Shown here: in pieces, positions 31,958 through 44,375 of the stretch
Numbering within the stretch: position 1 is the first letter of the stretch
How the letters are laid out: every line of letters starts with the position of its first letter
DNA from: Kalaharituber pfeilii
Taxonomy: Eukaryota > Ascomycota > Pezizomycetes > Pezizales > Pezizaceae
Reading direction: 5' to 3'
Assembly (NCBI GenBank): GCA_015179045.1
Contig: WHUZ01000048.1
Span: 124,001-188,000 of the forward strand
Length of the DNA: 64,000 bases
Notes under the pieces: model-generated
Databases searched by the model: none
Seen by the model: the letters and a program-made list of their open reading frames with translations, nothing else
Told to the model about the DNA's origin: nothing
Position numbers and translations under genes: made by a program

Positions 31958-34580
31958 GTGTCATGAAAATTTTCTATACAGTTGGGTCAACTGTGGTGTT
32001 GAGGGGGTAATTCTTCTGGAAGCTCCCCCTCTAATCAAGTTACAAAATCTTCTAGCATTCTCCAGAAGTATGCTCTAGAGAAATAGAAGATATGTCATGC
32101 TCCCCAGGAAGTGGACAATGCCCAAGAGAAATGACTTCAGAAGAAGACTTATGCAAATTATTTCCTAATCCCGATGGCAAGCTAATGGCATTATCTTCAA
32201 TGCCTATGATATTGAAGCAGTCAGATACACTAAATGTTTTTTCTTCTTTTTTGTATTGAGATATCTTGGATTAAATCACCACACTGCTAAGCCTAATACA
32301 TAAAGCAGTACTATCCTGACGAGGGAGAAGAAATAATAATGACAAGAATTACAAAGCACTCCGACTAAAGGGAGAGTCGGGACTCGTTTGCAGGTTTTTC
32401 AGATTTTACGAACTGGAATTTTATAGGTGAGGCTTATATCGCTGAAATCCAAAGGTGTCCGGACATATCTTTATTCTTCGCTTCAGGTCTCCCCTCTCCC
32501 CATAGGTATATGAAATTGACCTCACTCTCACGAGTTCCGGAATTAGTTTCTCTACTTCTCTTCCATATTACTCCGCCATGATCAAGACCCTCCAACCGCA
32601 CTCGACACGAGTAATGATATTAAGAAAAAAAAAAAAAAACTCGGCACGACACCTCCAACACCCTGAGTTACAGCAACGGGATTGAACAAACGACACATTC
32701 CATCCATCAACATATTCGAACCCATTCATTTCGCTAAACCCTCAATTAACTCGATTACGATAAAGGAATGATTGTTTCGTTGAATTTCAATGATACTTCG
32801 GCTTGCCCTTTATAATTATTGGTCCTGGCTACATAGTTATCATGACTTGCTGATTAAGAAAATATCCAGACAGTCGACATAATGAATACTTTATACACAC
32901 TCGTCAATTCTAAGAATTAAATATAGTCAGCCTTTGCCATAATGAACAAGCTCGGCGGTCTACAATCCTCTAGGAACAAACCTACCTTGTTTCACTGCTC
33001 TGTGGGGTGAATGCTAATCTGAGCGAAAGAGTTGTTAATATTTGCTGTAACTGGTAACCTCTTGGCAGCCTCTTGCCCACTTTTATTGTACTCATGATCT
33101 TGCTAGCTACAAGTTTATTATTTAATAAATATTCTTTTAATATTATTTTGTTTTTGAAAAAATTTAAAAAAAAACAGAGTAGTTGCAGAGTGGTTGGACA
33201 GTGGCTGCTGGAGGAATAGTGGAATAGGTAAAGCCAGAAGAATAAAACTAACAAGTTATCTTTGTTGGCCTAGTCGTATAGGTGTTAAAAAAGGTATTGC
33301 ATTCAGAACTCCCGTTCGATTCTACAGTTAGATCTAGTCCTGCAGAGGAGAACTTATTTTTTAGGTTTGCCACCTGTAAAATATCAAAATAAAGCACATT
33401 AAATGACCTTTGTACGTGGGAAGAATTTAAAAGGTCTGAGATTAATATATGGAAAAAAACAGGCCAAAGTAATGGACTACAGGCGTTAAAAGCGTAATTG
33501 TAAGTAGGGACTCGGTAATGGTATTACCTAAGTATCTAACGCTACTGCGCCTCGCTTTCATTTCGCCCCATTTGTTACTATCTGTTGTTATATGGTTGGT
33601 GCAACCAGACTACTGTTGTTAATTGAGAAACCTGGTAATGTTTAAGTAAAGTTCCGACGCTCCATTGAGGCATGAGTGGGGTGAAGATCTAGTTAGTTAC
33701 ATGTCGGGGTCGGTCCCCTCTCTCACGTTTCGGTAATCCTCACATACTTTCCTTTCCACTTCAATGGTTTACCCCACACGACTGTTCATCTACAACCAGA
33801 CTACTGTCGATCATCGAAGTTGCTATGGGGTACTGAAGTGACCACTAGTAATGACGGCCCTCTTGGCGCTCCTCCTCGTGCACGTATGGCAACTAGTATG
33901 CTATTACGTGGATATGATATCGCGAAATCTGAATCTAGTCATAATTACAAAAAGACAAAATAAAATGGTTCATATTGAATCTATCCTCTTCTGCTCCCAA
34001 AAAGACCTTATTTTACTCAATCTGACAGGGCTCGCCATCTCCGAAAAACCATGAAAATATAGAAACTCAGTAGCATCATTCACTCAGCCCTCGCCCTTCA
34101 GGAGTGATCAGTAGTGTCCTGCAGCAACTGCATGGAATGAAGCTTCCCTCGGCAAAAATAAATTTTCTTGCGCTCATCATAAGCAGCGAGAACATCCGAG
34201 TAAAGCTGTTCCGGTAATTATTAAGCATTGTTGCTGTATCAACGAAGTGGTTTGTGGTGTAGTTTGAGTGCATCTTTAGGTACAACTTAATTAACAGCAG
34301 GTATACCGCTTAAACTCCCCTTTCTTGATAACTTTGGTTGCATACCAGATCATTTTTGTATGTCGCACTTCTGTTTATAGCTTCTCCTCTATCTCAGAAA
34401 GTATCAATTATGACCTCTCAAGCAAGTTGCGCAAGCAACATTATTGAAACTCTCCTCGTATATGCATCAGTTGAGGCTGCCAATGCACAAGCTGAGCCGC
34501 AACGAGTGAGACTAAATCTCGACAATCCGCAAGTCGCTTCTATTGCTATTATGGTTATTTTTGCGCTTAATGATCATGCT
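31958..34580. other. AT-rich stretch with little recognisable content
   Basis: A truncated tail B (cacgagtaatgatattaag + poly(A), 32606-32638, possible degenerate repeat actcg.cacgac around it) is the only element seen. There is no supported gene. Short frames near 32982 and 33851 lack features. Confidence 0.4.
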
Positions 34581-34589
34581 TTGTGATTA

Positions 34590-35520
34590 CCCAAACATGA
34601 AAAACCTCAGAGTCTTCAGAACATCCAGGAATGGTGGAACTTGATATGGCGATGGTTGAAGGATTGGAGATAATGACTGTAGCTTCTTTTCAAACCTCAG
34701 GTGGGGAGGACAAAATTTAAGCTGTGCAGCTCAGAATCTGCTGATAAAGCCCCTGCCATACCCCCCCTCCCCGTCTCTTTGCTGCTCAAACCTTTCCCCA
34801 ACATCAGCCATTGCACTTCCTTTTCACCATCAGGTCCGTTATGCGAGTCCCCCATGACTCCTGTATGCAGCACGCTCAGCTCTTGCTTCCTTGTTGGTTT
34901 CTTTGCCCTTTTAAGCAGCTAGCACTTGCTCCAGCAGCTTATTCTCGCTCCTCGGCAGCTTTCAATCAGTGTTCTACCTCCTGGTCAATAATTAAGTTCA
35001 ACTCCACAACCTTAACAGCTTCTATGGAGCGCTAGGATCGTGCGAGAACTTTCCGCTATTCCCGTCACGGTGGAATCAGACTGGCGCTTGAAGCACAGGG
35101 GTGGAAGAGACTAAAAGGAGCAGCAAGCTGCAGAAAATGAGAAAAGGGGAAAAGCTCTGCAAGGTGGAAGATTGACAACAGCTACTAAGGTGTGAAAGCG
35201 ATTAACTGCTGAGGAGGGCAAAAAGAGAGCAAAGGAGAAGCAGGAGGAGAAGGGACATGCAGCAGCTGAGCGGGCTGAGCGGGCTGCAAGAGGAGCTATG
35301 GGGGAGCCGGCACAGCGAGCCTGGGGAAGGAAAAGCTATGGTTGATGTGGTGGGGTAAGAGGGGAGAAGTACGGTAGGAGGTGTTATTAGTAGATTCTGA
35401 GCTGCAGAGCTCATCCCCTCAAGTTGAGGTCTCAAAGAAGTTATACTTATCATCTCCAGCCCTTCAACTCTCTTTATGTTAAGTCTCACTATTCCTGAAT
35501 CGCTTAAAGACTTTGTGAGA
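34590..35520. repeat. Inverted, decayed copies of a transposase C-terminal region
   Basis: About 34590-34960 and the reverse complement of about 35180-35520 are similar (for example tggagataatgactgtagc versus tggagatgataagtataac, and gcagctcagaatct in both). The Ala/Glu/Lys-rich coding character resembles the C-terminus of the pogo-like transposase at 30.5-31 kb. No TIRs were found around them. Probably rearranged transposon debris. Confidence 0.5.
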
Positions 35521-35705
35521 TCGAAGTCCAGAGATTGGCCGAGAATGTAAATTTGGTCTCTATATTTGAGAGTTGGCTGCATCTCATATGATCTCTGTAT
35601 GCAAGTGTTAACTTTATCAAAATAGACTGGTGCAAGATAAATGAGTATTGATAGCATTCCATAGTAGTTTCCTGATTTCGAGCTACATTGGGTGGATTGA
35701 GGGTA

Positions 35706-37867
35706 CTGTGTTCTACCGGGATACTGCGCACTTTCGGGTGACTAATAAATGACTTCTCAAAATTCAACGACTTATTCAATTGACTTCAAATTAAGTACAA
35801 AGCATTTAGATACATGTAGAAAACTATTTCAAACCTTGTTTAAGCACACAGAAATTTTTCAGGTGGGGTGATTTTAGTAACATACCTATTTGGGAAGGAC
35901 AGACACTTAAAGGTCTAACTTTTGCAGAATTATTTCCTGAGTCTCACGGCCATTGTAGTAGATGCTCTTGTGGGTCTAGATGGTGGGTGCGAAGTAGGGA
36001 AGAGCTGGCGTCTTGTGGGTGGAAGTGGTGTCTGAACAACTATAGTATCCAAAGTGGTATCTGAGGCAGCATCAGATGTTTCAGAGTTATCTGTATCATA
36101 CCAGGCTTCTGGTGACTCTGAAGCAATTCTAGCTTGTTTGTAGGTACGTTGCGGTGGTTGGCGCTTATTTTTGGCCTGTGGTTGCTGTGACTTTGACTTG
36201 GATGCTCATTTTTTTTTCAGTTGTTGCTTCTTATGCTCTTCCATCTTTAGCTACTTCTTGAGCCTGATAATATCCTTTCCGGTAATAGGCCCAATGACTG
36301 AAAGATTTCTTTGGTCCTTTGTCTTGAGATTTTTACCATGCCGCTTGAGTTTCATATTGATATCTCTTTCAATATCAACCTCAGTCATTGCTCCTAATGC
36401 TGCTGATGAGAGTTTAAGAAATGACTTTTTAATTTCTGACTGAGAAGCATTTGGAAGCCATTGAATAAAGTGAATAGTACATCTTTTGAGTGCTCTAGGT
36501 ATCCTAGGAGTGTAGATACTATGGGTGGATATTGGACATGCTGGAGGTATTTTTCGATAGCTATATGTTGCATATTGCTAAGCGAGATTCTATAGTTGCT
36601 AAGATATATCAGACTTGATATTCTGCTCCGTAAAGGCACGCTTTCGAGCTGCCTTAAGCATTGGCCAAAAATTCCCTTTTCTAATAACATCAAAATTCTC
36701 TCTAGTAAAGGTATCCACCTCTTGACTATAGGCATGTTGTAGAGGGGCAAATAACCCAACATCTAGAGGCTGTAGAAGATGCGTTGAGTGTAGAAGAAGA
36801 CAAAACACTAACATATCATGCTTCAAACACTATGAAAGAAATTCTCAAGAGCAATGAGATGCATGTCCATCTAGAAATAATACAAGACAATGGGTTTTCT
36901 TAGACAATTTTGTTGCCAGGGGGTAAAAATAATTCTGCAAATAGTCTTGGCCTATTTTATTATCTGTCCATCTCTTAGGTGAGTGGTTAAATCTTACTTC
37001 CTTATCTTCTGGAGTTATACCTGCATACCATCCTGCTATATAAGTTTTTCCTTTATATATAATATATGCAGGTAATACTTTACTGGCTGCATTAATTGTC
37101 TCAATATCTGTAATTGTTTCCCTGTTTCCATCTACTCTCTTTCGCACATGTTTTCTCCCCGCTCTACAAATCACTTTGCATTTACTTCCTCTTCACAATA
37201 TAAATCCTTTCTCATCAATATTCCATATATTCTCTGCAGGTATCTTATTCCTTGCTATCACTTTTTGGGTTGCTTGAATAAACCTTTTTACCACTTCTGG
37301 ATTATTTGCTGCTGCCCGCTAGCGCTCCTGGGCTATTGCTAACTTCTGCTTAACCTCTGGGCATCGTTTTACAAACCTGCGTACCCAATTTTTACCTAAA
37401 TCTTGCTTAATGCTCCCCTTACATTTAATTATTAAACTAGTAGCAATCTCTCTCAAAGTTTCTATCTCAATAGAGAATCCCATATCATCCATCCGCTCAA
37501 GATATTGTACCACTGCCTTTTCCTGCTCTTTATCTAGGTGCTGCTGACTCTCATGACTAACTCTATGAGTAGTAGTCTTCCCTTTATATCTATTTCTCAC
37601 TGTAGCTTCAGCTAATCCTAGCAAGTCTGCTGCTCTCTGAACTGACTTGAACTTACCCTCTTTAAGGCCCTTAATAGCCTCCTGAATTTTCGCTTCTTGA
37701 TCTTTTGCCATGGCTGGGTTCTATAGACCTCCGGGAATAATTGTTGTTGTGTTGCTGTACCCCACAATTCCCCGCAACTGTGGTGTTGTCAAGGAATTGC
37801 GCTCGTGCACCAGCGCCACGCTAGTGCGCAACATCCCGGTCGTGCGCAATATCCCAGTAGAACATAG
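35706..37867 (-). mobile_element. Second pogo/Fot1-like DNA transposon, 2.16 kb, decayed
   Basis: TIRs: left CTGTGTTCTACCGGGATACT, right (reverse complement) CTATGTTCTACTGGGATATT, both continuing GCGCAC. TA at 35704-35705 and 37868-37869. It carries a minus-strand transposase pseudogene. Its TIRs are unrelated to those of the 29361-31955 element, so two distinct pogo-like families are present. Confidence 0.88.
36190..37711 (-). pseudogene. pogo/Fot1-like transposase with several stops
   Basis: ATG 37711. The HTH part AIKGLKEGKFKSVQRAADLL...VRNRYKG, the CENP-B-like part KNWVRRFVKRCPE, then a stop (QER*RAAANN), NIWNIDEKGFIL* (first catalytic Asp), ITDIETINAASKVLPAYIIY, then LVLFLDGHASHCS* (second Asp in DGH), two stops, STHLLQPLDVGLFAPLQHAY (third-acid region, LQPLDVG), and a C-terminal tail to about 36190. 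At least five in-frame stops make it a pseudogene. Confidence 0.87.
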
Positions 37868-37869
37868 TA

Positions 37870-38735
37870 ATGAGGCCACCTCGTGACAATCTAGCTTTGT
37901 TCATCAATGTTGATTCTTATTTTTTTTCATCATTATGCTAGTAGATTCTGATTCGCGACCTCAAATGGAATTTTGCTAGTATCCATATGCCGGCAATCAG
38001 TAATTCCATGGAAGAATGCATGAGGAGGAGTGCAAAGAGGCCTTCACTGCCAGTGGTCACGTCATTACCCCATCGGTTGTAGTAAGTACTAGCATTGCTA
38101 ACCATCACGTAGAGTAGTGCATACTTTTTGGGTCTGCGAGTGCTTAATACTGCGAGCATAAGAGCTTCGGTGTGAAGAAATACAAGTTCAATGTCACTGA
38201 ATGTGATTGTTCTTGTTGCAACTGGATAATATATGTACAGGAAAAGGTCTCAGTGCTCCTCATCAGGCATCTTTTCTACCCCGCTCTCCTGACGACAATT
38301 GTCGCTTACTGAAACAGGTAATCCTCCACCAGTACTCACAACCCTGTATACAGAAGGTACCACAGTACTGATGTACATCTTACACCAGCGCAGCCCCCTC
38401 GCCCAGCAACGGCTCAATCGGCCTCTTAGCAGTCAAGTCTTATAAGGGGCAGGTAGTCCACCATGGGGCAGACAAAATCGAGCATCCTTGTATACATATG
38501 TGTATGCTCTTTGCAACGGCGAGTTTCTCCTCCGCATATTCTTGTGTACAGGTTACGTATTTATACTAACCACATGCGCTCCACAGTGTAACAAAGTCGG
38601 CTTAAGTGCTCCGAGAAGTGTGAGGGAAAACTTCTTACGTGGGGTTCTTGGGTGTCCCTTTTACCAACTGCCCAAGACTGGTATCTCGTTCCTGAAGGGG
38701 CAGTTTTATTTTTTGTTGATGTCATATTAGGGGAC
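37870..38735. other. Gene-free stretch
   Basis: Only short frames; no domain or splice pattern. It is bounded on the right by a tail A retroposon. Confidence 0.4.
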
Positions 38736-38751
38736 GTATTTGCATGTAGTT

Positions 38752-38863
38752 GCACAGGTGCCTGCATCCGGGCCATAAGGACATCGGTGCAGGGACCCTG
38801 CCATGGCGAACAGCTGCAAGCGGCGTTATGTGAAAAAAAAAAAAAAAAAAGAAAAAGAAAAAA
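38752..38863 (+). mobile_element. Tail A retroposon, longer copy
   Basis: Reads caggtgcctgcatccgggcc, then ataaggacatcggtgcaggg, accctgccatggc..gcaagcggcgttatgtga and an A-rich end. It matches the minus-strand copies at 5285 and 23355, so it includes about 60 bp upstream of the hairpin. No clear TSD. Confidence 0.7.
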
Positions 38864-39399
38864 GTCGATTTCTGTGATATAATCCATATTTATAGTATCG
38901 CGCTATCCACTCACTTTGTGCAACGCATACAATCATGAAGCGGGGAACACATATTGGGTCGCAACGAAGCCATCATTCCAAACAGATAATCTCAGACTGG
39001 GCACAAGCAGAAACGGAGTGAATAAGACAAAAACTAGCAGAATGCATATGCGATGCTATAGCCTCATAACATGTAACGTCGTCGGCGACAAGCATAATTC
39101 AGCCCTCTATCAGTGTAATTCTCCCACGCATGCAAATTGAAGCTGCACCAACCCCCCTCTTCCCTCGCAGCACGCTCGCAATGGGCGCTATGATTTCCAT
39201 GTTATGCATGCCGAACAGCAATCTGTATGTGTAGTAAAGCCTCGGTCTCTTGACTTGAGAAAGGATTGAATGTAAAAACAAAGCTTAAATCCCCTGTAAC
39301 TTTTGCAACGCTCAAAAACTGAGCTCTATATTATATATAACAACTGCAGCTCGATTCGCATATATAAATATTATTATCAGTCAAATGACTCTCGGTGTC

Positions 39400-42300
39400 C
39401 TAAACTTTCCATTCAACAGCGCTAAAAAGGCGCTTGTATTTCTCTTTGAATTGCCTGAGACCATCGAAGCCTATTGATTCCATAATATTAGAGCATGTTC
39501 TTCGAAGGAAAAATATATAAATAATAAAGAGAAATAGCAGCATTCAACTTACTCTGAAATGTCATTTCCACATACTCCGCATACAACGCATCCTCCTTAA
39601 TTACCTTCTCCTCCATTGTTTCGAGCACGGTAGGCTCCAGCGGGATGCCCCGCAAGGAATCCCAGTTGATGGCATCGATCTCATCGATGGTGGCAGTCGT
39701 CATCGGAATGAGATGATATCTGATGGACCTGTGCCTGGCTTCAGGTCTGTTGTTTGGCTTGAGCTGGACCACAAGGTTGCCGCCAGTATGTGGTGGGAAG
39801 ACCATCTGTGTCGTCTTTCCGTACACTATCACACCCAGGAACAACGTTGTCAATTTCCACCAGTCAAGAGCATGGCACAAGTATTAGTCTACACGGAATA
39901 TATAGACTAAAGTGGGACATACAAGGAATAGTAACGCAGTTATTCTCCGACTGCCAGAATATTATCAATCTTGGCCCCACGCCTGTAGCTGCGGGCGTAT
40001 TGTCTGCAGACATAGTAGAGGCTCGTGCTCCAGAGTCACTGCTCGACGACGATGTGACTGTGGAGACCTTTTGCAGCATTGGGCTCAGGCGGGTAGTATC
40101 CTGATTCGATAAATGGGGATGGTTGTTCTGGAGAGGTGGAAAAGTGTTTCTGTCACCATCAGTGTTACTCGAAGTGATTGATCTTGCCGGACTCTTGTGA
40201 GACTTGAGGTTTTTTTTCTACAGGCTAGTTAACAATTCGGTGACATTCCAAGCAGAGCAGAAACAGCATGGAAAGTGAACAATAATTTCCGATCTACGAT
40301 GGGCAGCAACTGTACGTTCTTTCAATAAGTGTGATGAAAGAAATGATAACAGCGTGCATATGTCTGTAATTTGTAGTGTTGGGGCGTGTGGAAATTCACT
40401 TCTTTTACGTACCTGCATGCGGAACTTCTCACGCCGGCACTCTGTCCATATCTCAATCATACTAGTGCTGTGACACATTTCTTTGTGGTTTGACAAGGAA
40501 AGTCCAATTCTACTATAAGGCTTTATTACACATTTTGATAAAAGCTGCCTGTTGAGAAAAAGGCCGAGTTATACGACGTCGTACCGGCAATAGTTAGTAC
40601 ATATATTTGTGGAAGTATAAGGAATCCAACTCATACCTGGTCCCAATCTCGCATTTCTGACAAGTCAATGCCTCCTGTATTCTGTAAAAGCCTACTCGGC
40701 TCAAGTTTAAAGTTAGAAAGAAACCAACAAGAAGCATCCTGCCATGCATAAAACAGTGTCGACTTTACTTTCTACACCTAGTGCTATAAGCTGTTTACCC
40801 GGGCTTAGGTTTTTGAAACCCCAGATTATAAGCTCACTGCCTGGGTCATTGGTACTAAAACGATTGAAGACGACGAGCTCTTCTATGTTACGGAGGGCTT
40901 AAGCTGATTTAGCGGCTTGCCAATCCCGTCATGACCCAGTGGGACAGAGAACATACCGGATTCAACCTCACAGATAACCTCCTTCCCTTTAACATACGTG
41001 GTTGTAACTGTTACCTTTGCAGGGTCCTCAAACACCTTTATCCTGCAGTGCCTACTCTTGTTACCATCCAGCATCTTCATCGGCCTAGAAAATGTTGTTA
41101 GCTCTCTAGGTTGTAATGGAATCTTCATGATCTCTTGGCCTCTGTGGGTGCGCAAGAAACGATGGCACCTACATATGACTGAAGGTATGGCGTCGATCGC
41201 GTTGAGGTGGACTAGATGAGGGGACCACGTAACCAAGCTCTGTCTTCCTGTCCCGAAGTCTCTCGTTCGCCGCTATCCAATCCACTGCCTCCTCAATTCT
41301 TTGAGCTGGAGGGACGATTGAAGCCGGTAGAACCCTTACAGGGTCCTCCATTGTTGATAGCTCTTGCCAGCAATCTGCGATTGTTCCCCGCAACTTGTAG
41401 TCGATGCTGAGCATAGTTCTGAGTCGGTTAACCACCTTCATGTTATAGTATTCCCCTATATAGAGATCTTCCAGCTGATGAAGCCAGTCTTGCACAGAGG
41501 TCTTGAGCATATGCGTCCGTTTTCGGCCAGATGGACCCGGCTCAGGAGGAGTTGAGAGCAACCAGAAGTTATATCGCTGGTTTTCCGTAAATCGGACTTC
41601 TCGAAAATCTTCCACTTGCCTACCATCTTGGTCTTGCACGATTATGAAATGGAGTACCTCTATAATCATACATGCCATCGACCACACATCGTATGTTCGA
41701 TCCCTCTTCGCAAACCATGTACCATTACCGTCTGTCTCCGTATCCGGTGGTGCATAAATCTCGCTTCCCGCCCTGTCCACGGTTTCGACGTTTCCGGCCT
41801 TCAGCCTTGCAATTCCAAAATCGGAAACCACAAGTTTCCCTGAATGGCTTACAAGTATATTCTCTGGCTTTAGATCAAAGTGCGCACCGGCGAGTACCTC
41901 TGCAATTCTATTCGTTTTCGACCAGTCCGGGTTGTGGACTGTTTTCAGTCCGTCAAGAATGCCAATCATACCGCGCCAGAGCCAATGCTCCTTGGGAAAT
42001 TTGGGAAAGCTTATCTCTTGGATCGACACATCAGAGGGTACCAGCCCGTGGCAGAGAACATCGCCCAAGTCACCTTCGTAGCATGGAAAAATGAAGTTGC
42101 GGGTATTGCAGTGGTCGTACCACAAGCATAATGGAATGATATTTGGATGCTCTTGCTGTGTGAAAAACTCTAGCACCAAACGTTCATTTTCGGCCGCCTC
42201 TTTGACTGGTTTAGACGATGTCAACGGAACTTCTTTACGAACAAGCTTAAGTACGGGCACCTAGTGGGAATTAGTAAATGTGACCTGCGTCTGAAAGCGA

Positions 42301-43116
42301 CTGCCCAGCGTTCCATACCTTATAACGCCCATCGCTTTCTTCAGGGATATCATAGGCAGGATTTTCATGCAGGTTCTGGAACTGCTTGTAGATCTTGATT
42401 ATATATACATTCCCTTGATTACCCGACTTCCGGATCGCATTATACGGGTAGGGGAACACACTGTCCTGATGGAACCTCCTTATATCCATGTCACGCTTCA
42501 GGAATATTGGGAAAAAACGCTCCTTCGCCTCATTGAAGTTTCTCGTGAACGATGTTATCATCTCCGTTAAAACCTGAGAGATTTCCTGGGAGGTTTGGTC
42601 GCAGTCCTCCTCCAAGTCATAGTTAAGCCTGTGAAAGAGATCATAGCCTCCACCAGGCCCTTGTTGCATCAAAAAGGAGGACATATTACCGAGGTTGTGG
42701 TCTCGCAAGCCGTGGTCAATGCAGTCGTGAATCATAAAGGTCGTTCCTAGGTAGGCAAGAATCGCCAGGAGCAGCACGGCCGGTTCAGGTCCAATAATTT
42801 TTTGGAAAAGCTCATCGGCGTCCTGGCAGGAACATGTGAAGACTCTTTTGCAAGATACACATTCGCAGTCCAGCACACCGCGAATGAGATACCTATTTTC
42901 TGGGTCTTTGAGTTTTTGCTTCACCTCGTTAGCTACAAACATTCCGACTTGTCTAAATGCATCCTGTAATCCTGAGGTTGAAACTCGAACGAGTCCTGTC
43001 CGGTCGGGTAAATCACACAAAAACTTATACAATTTGTATGAAGCGCATCCTTCAACTTCTGCACGCCTTCGGTATGTGTACTCATCGGTTCCAATGTCGT
43101 GAAATTCATGGGCCAT
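39400..43116 (-). CDS. Serine/threonine-type protein kinase of the two-gene module, copy 1
   Basis: Nine exons: 43116-42319, 42260-41173, 41084-40957, 40882-40799, 40691-40637, 40548-40413, 40217-39923, 39825-39553 and 39470-39400, giving 975 residues. Residues 1-240 are a helical-looking fungal domain with CECVSCKRVFTCSC. A Gly-loop-like GNQGNVYIIKIY is followed by the VAIK-like VPVLKLV (Lys about 271), HFDLKPENIL (about 393), SDFGIARL (about 413), YAPPDTE and DVWSMACMIIEV. HRD is HFD, so it is a non-RD kinase. After the kinase domain come RPMKML/HCRIKVFED, IEIWTECR and LVVQLKP blocks shared with the 55506-58806 gene, with the same intron positions. Target unknown. The start ATG follows an in-frame stop. 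Confidence 0.86.
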
Positions 43117-44375
43117 GTTCACGAGCGATGGTGAGAAATAACAGCTGATGTCTAGATCACACTGCCGTTAGATTGAGTGTTATGTCAATCATCTCCTTAG
43201 TAGTACCCACACACTGGCAATCGATCGGCATACCATACAAGAACACAGGAAAGCTTCCAACCTACATTTGTCTTGGTCCAACACAGGGTTTGCTATCAAA
43301 TCTGAAGTAATCGAAAACAACTTGGGAGGACCAGTCCGCATTTATCAGTCTCAGCCCAGAGAGCAACTGATTTATCAATACCGGATACCAGTGTCCCGTT
43401 CAAGGTGGGGTAGCTGCACTATCCAAAATTCCCGCTTATGTACAACGATAGCAGCACCGGCAGCTGATAGTCGCACCTCTAGGTGGGTGTGGGTGATTAA
43501 TATCCCTGCCACTGCATGCAGGGGCAATTGGCCTCTACAAGGCTGAAGAAGTCAGTAGGAACATAAACATGCAGATGACTTTTACTCGCTGGTTTCGAAA
43601 GTGTTGGAACGGCTGACTAGCGCGTAATTGGGAACCAGCAAGTAGAGTACTCTAGGGTGCCCCGAGTCTGGCAGCGCCAAGGTACTCACGTGCATTGTTC
43701 AGATACGTACCCGGTTGATGTGGCGCTCGAAAACATGGCATTGTTTGGTGGTCCAAAGTCTGGCTTAGGGGAAACCATACCGCAACCACACAACCAGCAA
43801 AAAATCTCACGCCCAAAATTCTGTAGAACTATATACCTAGAAGTTAGGAACCAACCACCAAATTTGCTCAAAAGATTCTCGCAATTGTGAGAGGACGTAA
43901 ATATAATACAAGACATAGGAAACTAGGAAGGCGTTGCCTCAGGCTGGGTCGGTGGAAGTGGTCAACCCGGTGAGAAGCTATCAAGCTGGTGGAGGAACTA
44001 TTAAACCAGTAGAGAACCAGCTATCAAGCTGGCAAATATAATTGAAGAGTGGTTATGGTCCATTGTTTATTTATTGTAGTACCCCTGCTTAACTGGGGAC
44101 TACTAGACGTCTACCAGTTTTGAGAGTGCAGTTCTCTGTGCCAGTCGAGGTACTTTGGCAGTTACACGTGAGTACCTTGGCGCTACAGAATTCGCTAGAC
44201 TTTCCGGCAACCCCGAGTACAGTAGATGATTTAATCTTTTCTGCGGTTGAAGCCTCGTTTTTGGAAGCGAAAAACTCTTAACAGGGCATGCATAATATGC
44301 ACTTTGCGGAGCTCTAAACATCACAGTTTCCCTGCTTCCCTTCCCGCCTTGCTCTATATCCCTCATTCCTCTTCC
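43117..44375. other. Intergenic region between kinase 1 and CorA-like gene 1
   Basis: Presumed promoter of kinase 1 and terminator of the upstream gene, both on the minus strand. No gene or element recognised. Confidence 0.45.

Noticed and set aside
40883..41236. Separate small gene antisense or adjacent to kinase 1
   Set aside because: It is kinase 1's third exon plus intron sequence; the paralogue at 56.5-56.8 kb shows the same splice.
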